Source: Chromera velia (taxonomy: Eukaryota > Sar > Chromeraceae). Taken from it: DNA of 14,799 nt. Shown here piece by piece: positions 1 to 7,600 of this stretch. Position 1 is the first letter of the stretch; each line of letters starts with the position of its first letter. The stretch spans positions 26,515-41,313 of the forward strand of contig JAHBMJ010000746.1 of assembly GCA_018398765.1 (NCBI GenBank). The letters run 5' to 3'. The translations under genes and the position numbers were made by a program. The notes beneath the pieces were generated by a model, which saw only the letters and a program-made list of their open reading frames with translations, was not told where the DNA came from and searched no databases.

Positions 1-241
1 TGTTCTCACGTTCCTGCGCGCGCTCTCGGCCCGCGGCCGGGCGGCCGGGCCCGCGGCCCGATATTGTCTGCATGTTACCTCCTTAAGTCTCGAGAGATCC
101 TTTCTATAATTTTCTATAGCTATAGGAAGGAGACACAGCTTCCCCGGCACAACACGCTTGCAGCTTTCTCTCGAGAACAGGACTGACGGAAAGAGGAGGT
201 GACTCTTGAGCTCTCACGGCCTTCCCACCTTCCAATCAATT
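1..241. promoter_or_regulatory. Upstream region of gene 1, with a GC-rich direct repeat
   Basis: Non-coding sequence before the first ATG of gene 1. Positions 28-60 are almost pure G/C, and GGCCCGCGGCC occurs twice in direct orientation (28-38 and 48-58). A small palindromic CTATAGCTATAG motif lies near 113-124. An in-frame TGA at 200-202 separates this stretch from the coding frame, so the start at 242 is the first ATG available. No TATA box or initiator can be assigned with confidence; this is probably promoter plus 5' UTR by position only. Confidence 0.4.
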
Positions 242-2150
242 ATGCGTGCGTCGTACATGTCCGTCTCCTTCGTTTGGGCCTCTCTGTTCTCGCTGCTTGT
301 GGGCATCACCGCAAGCCGAGTGGGGGGTGCCTTCTTTCTTGGCAAGCAGAAGAGGGGCTTTGCTTTTTTGGCCTCGAAGCGGCTCTACGAAGACCGCCAG
401 AGGGACAGTATGAAGTCGCGGTTGCGGTACACTCACGAGAGGTCGTTGGGGGCCCGTCTCCGCCGAGGGGTGCGAGAGGCGCGTCTTCTCTTCCTCTCGA
501 CGCCGGGAGACGCTTCCCTTCCGGTGTACTCAACCAGTCGTGACAGTCGCTCTGTACACGTGCTCGCAACATCTCTGGAAGCAGAGTGTGACGACCGAGA
601 AGGGACAGTCGCCTCTTCTCCTGACTCTCCGCACCTCCCCTCTAACTCTCCTCCGTCTTCCTCCGTCCAGGCAGAAGAGAAGAAGAAATTGAGTCGGAGA
701 GGGAAAGTGCCGGTGGGGTCAAGTGCGAAGGGTGTTGCTAAGGGGGAAGAAGGAGAAGGGGGATTGAGGAAATCCTGGAGGGGAGACGGGGAGCAAGTTC
801 TTGTGGAAGAAGGAGGCGGAGAGGTCGTTCGGTGGAGATGCAACCACTGCGGGGCGCTTTTCAAGAAGGAGGCGGGAATGCACCTCCATGCAACTAAAAT
901 ACACCATGGGTGAGTATTCTTGTCTTCTATCTCCCCTTCTTTGTTTTTTTCTTCCATTGGTGCCTGCAGGAAAATACAATCGAATGATCTCATCGCGCTT
1001 TCTGCTCTCTCTCGCTCTGCCCCCCCCCCCCCCCCCCTCCCTCCTCTCTCTCCCTCTCCCCCATGACGAAGTACACCCGCTATGTGCTTTGCGCTCTCTC
1101 TCATTTTGTGTGTTTGAACTTGAGAAATATCTACGCGAAACTCACGCGTCTGTTCTGTGTAAGTCGCGAACCAGGTTCGTATACCCGTAATGCATGTGCG
1201 TCTCATCTAAGCACCGGTGTGTGTGCAGGGAGGAGGGGGGAGACCTAGGGTCAAAATCGTCAAACAGAAGGAGACGGGGGCCGCCGAAGAATGCAGACAA
1301 GCTGTGCGTGCCTCACCAAAGAGATGCACGGAAATGTTCTCTGTGTGACCCCTCGCTTCTTACGCAGATTAAGTGTGAGCATGGGAGAATGCGCTATCGG
1401 TGCAAAGAGTGCGGGGGTGCGTCCATTTGCGAGCATGGGAGAGAACGCTCTCAGTGCAAAGAGTGCGGGGGTGCATCCATTTGCGAGCACGGGAGAATAC
1501 GCTATCAGTGCAAAGAGTGCGGGGGTGCGTCCATTTGCGAGCATGGGAAAAGGCGCTCTCAGTGCAAAGAGTGCGGGGGCAGCTCCATTTGCGAGCATGG
1601 GAGAATACGCTTTCAGTGCAAAGAGTGCGGGGGCAGCTCCATTTGCGAGCATGGGAAAAGGCGCTCTCAGTGCAAAGAGTGCGGGGGCAGCTCCATTTGC
1701 GAGCACGGGAGAATACGCTCTCGGTGCAAAGAGTGCGGGGGCAGCTCCATTTGCGAGCATGGGAGAATACGCTTTCAGTGCAAAGAGTGCGGGGGTGCGT
1801 CCATTTGCGAGCATGGGAAAAGGCGCTCTCGGTGCAGAGAGTGCGGGGGTGCGTCCATTTGCGAGCATGGGAGAATACGCTCTCACTGCAAAGAGTGCGG
1901 AGGTGCGTCCATTTGCGAGCACGGGAGACAACGCTCTCAGTGCAAAGAGTGCGGGGGTGCGTCCATTTGCGAGCATGGGAGAATACGCTCTAAGTGCAAA
2001 GAGTGCGGGAGCAGCTCCATTTGCGAGCATGGGAGAATACGCTCTCGGTGCAAAGAGTGTAAGAGCAGCTCACGTTTACGCAGAATAAAGAGCGGCACAG
2101 AACACGTCTCCAAGGCAGGTTCCCAAGCCGTGCTCAAACCGACTGCATGA
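242..2150 (+). CDS. C2H2 finger plus CEHGR/CKECGG tandem-repeat protein, two exons
   Basis: Spliced CDS join(242..909,1229..2150), 529 aa. The ATG at 242 is the first in frame after the TGA at 200-202. Residues 7-24 form a hydrophobic core after a short basic start, like a signal peptide. A basic stretch rich in Arg/Lys follows (about 36-85), then a Ser-rich and acidic/Gly linker. Residues 200-222 are a textbook C2H2 finger: C200, C203, F207, H216, H221, with standard spacing. Exon 2 opens with a basic patch (NRRRR) and a degenerate unit (C249, H252, C259, C262). Thirteen 18-residue units with C-x-H-x6-C-x2-C spacing follow (272-505), then a 24-residue basic tail. Proteins with CEHGR-type repeats occur in algal genomes; their function is not established to my knowledge. 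Each unit could bind zinc (inference). The signal-like leader suggests secretion or complex-plastid targeting, unexpected for a C2H2 protein. Gene boundaries and splicing are well supported; the role is unknown. Confidence 0.83.
910..1228 (+). other. Intron of gene 1 (319 bp)
   Basis: The donor is a perfect GTGAGT at 910-915, directly after the Gly that ends the zinc finger; read through, the frame stops at once (TGA 911-913). The acceptor GTGTGTGTGCAG ends at 1228. The codon split 2+1 is restored as GGG and exon 2 enters the repeat frame exactly. The intron holds an uninterrupted C tract at 1020-1037 and CT-rich runs. Another CTGCAG at 969 is unsuitable because its continuation stops at about 1064, before the repeats. 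Confidence 0.85.
1374..2075 (+). repeat. 13 tandem 54-bp coding units (18 aa each)
   Basis: Thirteen head-to-tail units of exactly 54 bp, with the pattern CEHG-(R/K)-x-R-x-x-CKECGG-(A/S)-S-I. Cys1, His3, Cys10 and Cys13 are invariant. Variation is confined to residues 5-9 and to the Ala/Ser at 16. Units of the GRIR and GKRR types partly alternate (units 3-9), which points to expansion by pairs of units. Third-position differences are few, so the array is homogenised at nucleotide level, consistent with recent unequal exchange or slippage. The last two units are the most diverged (GSSS and KSSS). Confidence 0.97.
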
Positions 2151-2519
2151 GGTCTTCACCGTCGGTCCATGTAGGATCCTGTCCGACGCACAGGCTGGTT
2201 TAACTCTTCGCTGAATGCGTTTCATTTGCACTGTGTGATCTCCTCATCTTTGTGTGGAGTTGAAGGGTTTGACATCTGTTCTGAAAACTGGAAGGGGGAT
2301 GAGGGAGATGGGGGGGAGGAGGATATGACAAAGGAGATGGGGGGTGCTTCAAGGGGGGCGGGGCGGCTATGATTAGTTCTGGAAATTGGCAACCGGAGGA
2401 TTTCAGGGTCTGTCTTTCATCTCTGTTTCTTTCACTCACACACACCTGTCGGTATGACTGAAGAAAGATTTTTCAATGCTGCTGCCTCCCTTCTGTTTGT
2501 CTGGGCACTTTTGAGAAGG

Positions 2520-2545
2520 CCTCTAGGCAAGTATTTTCCGAGAGG
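2520..2545. repeat. Imperfect 26-bp palindrome
   Basis: The segment from CCTCTAGG to GAGAGG matches its own reverse complement at 20 of 26 positions. Because of this, both strands translate to a similar short peptide (PLGKYFPRG on plus, PLGKYLPRG on minus). It may be a hairpin or a protein-binding palindrome; it lies in otherwise unremarkable non-coding sequence. Confidence 0.6.
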
Positions 2546-3373
2546 GAGCAGTGCGAGCAGAAAGGCCATCTGCACCTCAAGTCTAAAGGAAGCAAATTTC
2601 CGTTCAAGCCTGATTCTCTCTGAAGGAAGCAAACAAGGAAAGCAAAGTGAAATGAGAAGAAGATCTTCGAAGCTCTTTTTCTGTCCTTCTTTCCTTTCTT
2701 CTTTTCTCCTTTCTTGTTTCCTTCCGTTTCCTTCTTGGGTTCTCAGCTGATGTGTGTGCGTGTATTTGCTGCTTTCTCCTACTTTAGGTTGCTGATTTTC
2801 TTTTTTGGCGCCGAATTCTAACTGTCTTGTCTACAGTAAATTCCTTCACACTTTGCCCTCTCGCACACTGCATTCCGGGGCCATCCATGGATGCATTTGT
2901 GCATGTGCCGTCTCTTTTCTGGCTAGACAGATCGTCGGAAGTTCTTCGGCCAGTCACACTTTATTCGATCAACCATTCGATCAACCAACTGGGGTCTGTC
3001 TGTCTTCGAATGAATTTGTTTATTTCGAGTTTGCACTCATCTTTGAGGTCCGAACGACAGAGGATAGAACCCCTGAGGCGAAGTTTTTATTTATTCAAGT
3101 GAAAATTAAGAGCTGAAAGAAAGATTTGCCCATGGATGCATTCGTCTCCCTGCAGACCCCTCTCTCTGCCCGTGCATGTGTGCTGCGATGAATGATCTCT
3201 TTTCCTTTCTGCAGGGCACCCAGCAGACCGCCCACCCAGAAGGCTGCCGACTCTCTTTCTTCTTCTCTCTCGGTCAGATTGAATGACGCTGAGCTGTGAA
3301 TGAGGGAGGCAGTGCGCGCCAGCTGTGGCCTCCCATACATGAGTGCCGCCCCCCTGACTGTTCAGCGGCCGGG

Positions 3374-3409
<36 letters not shown>

Positions 3410-3410
3410 T
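3374..3410. repeat. (CT)n microsatellite
   Basis: A run of CT dinucleotides with two T interruptions. It creates the spurious Ser/Leu frames on plus and Arg/Glu frames on minus. Confidence 0.95.
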
Positions 3411-3953
3411 CACATAGATTTCTTACCAGCTCTTTCAAATTTTCTTTCAATATTTCGCTGGAAGCCCGAAGGAATCTCTCCTGGGCATGCATGGTGTGCA
3501 TGACCATACTGTCATATGTGTGTACTTTGATTGTCTTCCTGTGCTTCTCTGTTTGCTCTTGCATGTGTCTTTGTATCTCTGTGTGCTTGCATGTCTATTT
3601 TTCTGTCGTCAGAAAGAAGGAAGGTAGCTTCGACGCGGCGTGGCTGGCGCCTGCAAGAAAAGTCAACCTGTTTCTTTTCTCCTTCAGGCTTCAACTGTGC
3701 GTGGGTTTGTCCTTTCGTCTGCAGGTGTCGGGAGGAGGGAGGCCGCGTTGCGTGGCGATTGCCTCGCAGAGTTGTTCCCGTGTTTTTGTGTGTGGGAATG
3801 GTGCAGAACTTGCGGTCAGCGGTTTGCTTGTGTTGTCTTGCTGTGCGTCTGTGGCTCTGTCCGTCTTCTCTCCTTCTTTTCTCTCTGTCTTTCTTCTCTC
3901 TTGGGGGGCTCATTCCGTCTTTCTCTTTCTCTTTCTCGCTCTCTCTGCATATG

Positions 3954-3971
3954 TGCATGCATGCATGCATG

Positions 3972-4017
<46 letters not shown>
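3954..4017. repeat. (TGCA)n run followed by (GT)n microsatellite
   Basis: Five tandem copies of the TGCA tetramer pass directly into about 21 GT dinucleotides. The array ends about 50 bp before the proposed start codon of gene 2. Alternating purine-pyrimidine DNA of this kind can adopt Z-form, and GCATGC is the core of a known ApiAP2-type binding motif in alveolates. Confidence 0.95.
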
Positions 4018-4019
<2 letters not shown>

Positions 4020-4070
4020 GGCGTCTAGGCGGGCGTGTGTCCAAATCCTCCTGTGCAACTCTTTTTGGAC

Positions 4071-4214
4071 ATGTTTGATACGCTGCTTCTGGAATGGCGG
4101 CGACTCTTGCACTACAAAGAGAGCCTTTCTCCACCAGAGGCAGTGAATAAAGAACGGCAGGCAGAGAATATGACTGCTGTATGTAGGAATCTGCCATTTA
4201 ATTTATGCAAAGAG
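4071..4214 (+). CDS. Gene 2 exon 1 (tentative)
   Basis: The ATG at 4071 is the first in a frame that opens after the TAG at 4026-4028. It encodes 48 residues with clear helical character (LLLEWRRLLHYKE and following) and ends in a strong donor, AAAGAG|GTACGT, at 4215. Phase 0 fits the next exon if the acceptor GTGCAG at 5473 is used. Alternative: translation starts at the ATG at 5489 in exon 2 and this segment is non-coding. Another possibility is an internal exon using the TAG at 4028 as acceptor. Confidence 0.45.
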
Positions 4215-4613
4215 GTACGTGAAGCTAAATGACCGACCTAATGAATGAATGGATGAATGAATGAATGAATGAATGAAAGAATGAAAGAACGAATGAATGA
4301 ATGAATGAACAAATGAAAGAATGATAGAAAGAATGAATGAATGAATGGATGGATGGATGGATGGATGCAGAGTGTGGATCTGATCATGCAATCGGCGATT
4401 TTTAGATCATGCAAGAGGTACGTGGGGGCTCCAATGACAGTTCCGTAGCCTTACCTGTTCTGGTACAAGATGCGGCTAGACTTGCGGTTTCTGTGTATAG
4501 CATAATATGTAATTATTGTCATACACTGCAATATAATGACCATCTAAGGTAGAATATACTACCGTGCGTAGCTTAATTACACATTTTTTAAAAAAAAAAA
4601 GGTAGAAGAAAAA

Positions 4614-4656
<43 letters not shown>

Positions 4657-7600
4657 ATATTCCGCCCTAGGGCCTTCCCGCTATATCTATCTGTCGCCGG
4701 AGCTAGCAGGGCGGGAATATGACTGATAAAGTATATACTAAAAAAAAATTTAGCATTTGATTTTAAAAAATTCACGTTTTGAGTCGTGGTCTCGAAAGGT
4801 GTTTGCGACTCGAATTGATGAAATGTAATATTAGGGGGAAAATATGTATTGTATGGCAGAATCTGTGGCAACTTACACTGGCAAGATGCTAGGCTCACCG
4901 TTAACTTTTCCTTTTGGTTTGGGTTACGGATACTGTGGCTTGAAGGCCACAGCATTTCATGCGCGCATTGCAGCTACAAGTAGATTTTGTTATGTTAATT
5001 CTCGCTATAGTTGTAGAGTCGCTACGGCCAGTTGTTCCAGGCAGACAAAAAGTTTCAGCACAAAACGCGCGCGCGATGCATTAACTGTCTTCATCATTTT
5101 TCCATGCATGCATGCATGCATGCATGCATGGAATTAAATTTATAAAAGTCGCTTATTTAATTTTTACGTCGCATGCATGCGCATGCACTCACTCATGCAG
5201 CTGCAGGGTGTATGGGTGTATATTATACGTACATCGATATTTGTTTTTTGCAACGGACGAATCAATATGCAATGGTGTGTATACAGATGTGTTCCTCCTG
5301 CATTTCGTAGATTCAAGAGAACGGTGCTTCTATACCACCATTATAGCACATGCAGCCTGGAAGCTGTTCGAAAAACAACATATCAGGGTTATCAGACTGA
5401 GCTTGAGGCATGATCTTCGGGCCTTAACGAAGGTCGTCGGCCTTTCCTTCTCCACGTGCAAAGATTCGTGCAGTACCACCAAGGAACTATGCATCATCAG
5501 GTTCCACATCACCAACATTACCGCCAACCATTGGTGGAGTCTTCGGTCTTTCGCCCTTTTGAGCGAAAGGTGCTTGTCAGTCCCGAAATTCGAGCCAAGT
5601 TGGCAACACCTCCGCCTCAGCGGCTGGGGGGCCCCTCTGTCGGGTCGACGCCAATGCTTGCGGAGACCTGCGTGGGAAAAGACGTCCACAGAAGAGTACC
5701 TTCGCTGAGACCTGCAACATCTGAACAGAGCACTGCCACCTGGCCTTCTCGTCGAACTTCTGACGAAAGCAACACATGCAACAGGACACCTCTCTCTGCA
5801 CATACTCAAGCGTGCAGTGTTGCATTAGGTGTTGCTCACGAGCGAGAAACAGAGCACGATCAAGAGCAGAGGAAGACGCAGTCTGTCTTCTTGAGGAATG
5901 TTGGCACAGGACGGAGAGCACGTCAAGGTCCTGGGCTGTTTGATTTCCTTTCTTACAGCACAAGACCTTCAGATGAGGCCAGAGAGGAAATTCTATCCAG
6001 AAGCGGGGCGATCGCCGAAGAAGAGGAAGAAGAAGCGAGAGGTTCTCTTCGCTATCTTTTGAAAAGGTTGGCCTGTCCTCTTGAATGCTCAGAAAGACAG
6101 CCAATGGATGACAGAATCTGTGTATGCATTGGCCACGCTACAACGCATTTGGATATATATATACATGTTGGCATGCCTTCATGCCTCTATGTGCAAAACC
6201 GCGATATACACGTGTCCTTTACAGTGACGGAATCCTCCATTCCGCAATGATTCTTCCCGAGCCTTCTGGGATTGCTGCAAAAGACCTATACTGTCTGCTG
6301 CCCGGGCTCTTCTCTCTTTCTCTCCCTTGTCCCGTTGTTTTTCTTCACTTTTATGCGATGTCCTCGACGGAAAATGCGCTCACTTCGTCTTTGCTCACCT
6401 TGTTTCTTTCTGGGTTCTCTTTTTTCTCTCAGGAGTTTAGAGAAGGTCTGCAGACGGATTGAGAACGCAGACTCGGAGGAGAATGCGAGGGACAGAGCAT
6501 CATCCACTTCCCCTTCCAAGGGCAGACAACGAGAAGAAGAGCCAGAAGGAATGCTCAAAGAAACTTTGGAAAACCCCAATCATCTCCACCAGGGACTTGG
6601 AGACAAAACATCTGCGGAGAGGCGACCGCATACAGGCACGTCAAGGCCGCCAACTCCCACCCAGCAACAGCACCCGCAAAACAGAGGCGGAGGAGGAGGA
6701 GGAGGAGGAGGAGGAGGAGCAGGAGGAGGACCTAGACGTGCTTGCAGACCTCAGCAGATAGTCTCTGTGAGCACTGCCGACCTAATGCCGCACACACACC
6801 GGGGATCCACTGCCAGCCCTTCACGAACGTACAGCCCTACTGTGTCACCCTCTCGCGCCCCTCGCTTCTCCAGATCCTGTCCCCGATTGCACCTGCAACA
6901 AATGCCAAGAGCGTCCCCCAGGAATTCAAATTCCAAGAATAGACGTCTCGTGGTCGATTCGGTCAAGCTGTTTGGATCAGACTTAGGAGGAAGAGAAAAA
7001 GAAATGGAGCAGGAAAAGGCACAGAGGAGGCTGCATACGATAGAGAGACAGGTGCAGCATCGACGTGCGGGTGCTGTCGCGTTGGGCCGAGATAGCTCCA
7101 GCGCCCGTGTCTATGTTCCCTTTTCAGGCCAGGCGGAAAGGGAACGACTTCGGGGAGCGAGTTTGGCAACTCTCAGTATTCTGGTTGCCCGTCTGAGGCG
7201 ACAGCAGGTCCGTTTTTCTCTCTGTTCTCTCCTCTTTTGCACTCTCGTCTGCTTCTTGTGTCGCTGAAGCGATTCATCCATTCATCCATCCATTCATTCA
7301 TTTATTCATTCATTCATCCATTGGTTCACTCATTCAACATCTCTGAAGGTAAGGCATATTGCCTGAAATGACCAGGGAAGCAACATGCAGGTCGGTGCAT
7401 CAAGGGCCGCATGCTTTTGCTTCTTTCTTGTCAAGCGTTCGGCTGCTGTGGAGATTCGCAAAGTGGGACGAAAGGAAGTTTGTGAAACTGTTCGTTGGTT
7501 CTCGAAGCCGCATCCCACGTTTGCTTTTGCCACCCTTCGAGTCGTTGCAGCCCGTCCGTCTCTTTTGCACACCGCGACAGCCCCTCTTCCTGCCCTTCTT

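Larger units (their letters stand above)
2151..4070. other. Region without a convincing gene between genes 1 and 2
   Basis: About 1.9 kb downstream of gene 1. It has T-rich and polypurine/polypyrimidine stretches (G/A-rich 2288-2370; T/C-rich 2680-2740), CT, GCAT and GT simple repeats, and a partly duplicated segment around CCATGGATGCATT (2885-2897 and 3129-3141). Open frames here are short or are translations of simple repeats, such as Ser/Leu or Cys/Val runs and their Arg/Glu or Thr/His mirror images. Several polypyrimidine-CAG sequences (3214, 3612, 3679, 3724) look like splice acceptors, so untranslated exons of gene 2 cannot be excluded. I see no RNA gene. Confidence 0.5.
4215..5473 (+). 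other. Gene 2 intron 1 (1259 bp), repeat-laden
   Basis: It runs from GTACGT to a pyrimidine-rich stretch ending GTGCAG. It contains a GAATG/GGATG tetranucleotide array, a second copy of the donor region (4409-4438), an AT-rich island (about 4490-5170), a (GATT)n run, a long hairpin and a TGCATGCA palindrome. If exon 1 is not real, this is simply the upstream region of gene 2. Confidence 0.42.

Noticed and set aside
433-1206. 257-aa open frame on the minus strand opposite gene 1
   Set aside because: It crosses the intron and poly-C tract, its Gly run comes from CCC repeats, and the plus-strand frame has a signal-like start, a zinc finger and a clean splice.
1374-2075. Regular 54-bp repeats as a CRISPR array
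   Set aside because: The units are directly tandem and coding, with no unique spacers, in a eukaryotic gene.
1260-2088. Long alternative open frames over the 54-bp repeats (265 aa and 197 aa on plus, 256 aa on minus)
   Set aside because: They stay open only because the unit length is a multiple of 3. They lack the conserved Cys/His spacing, and the frame with invariant Cys/His joins exon 1 in phase.
2454-2750. 98-aa open frame after gene 1
   Set aside because: Its C-terminal third is a T/C-rich low-complexity run, its middle comes from an imperfect palindrome, and no motif or splice partner is visible.
3296-4146. Several overlapping 150-260 aa plus frames and Arg/Glu or Thr/His minus frames
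   Set aside because: They are dominated by translations of CT, GT and GCAT simple repeats in multiple frames at once.
4844-5137. 97-aa plus frame in the AT-rich island
   Set aside because: It ends by reading through the TGCATGCA array, has no motif, and falls within the proposed first intron of gene 2.
5112-5708. 198-aa plus frame overlapping gene 2 exon 2
   Set aside because: It begins in the GCAT array and overlaps the exon 2 frame, which alone connects in phase to exon 3.
6459-6761. Poly-Glu frame across the (GGA)n run
   Set aside because: It stops at 6761 without a donor, while the poly-Gly frame continues to an in-phase donor at 7208.
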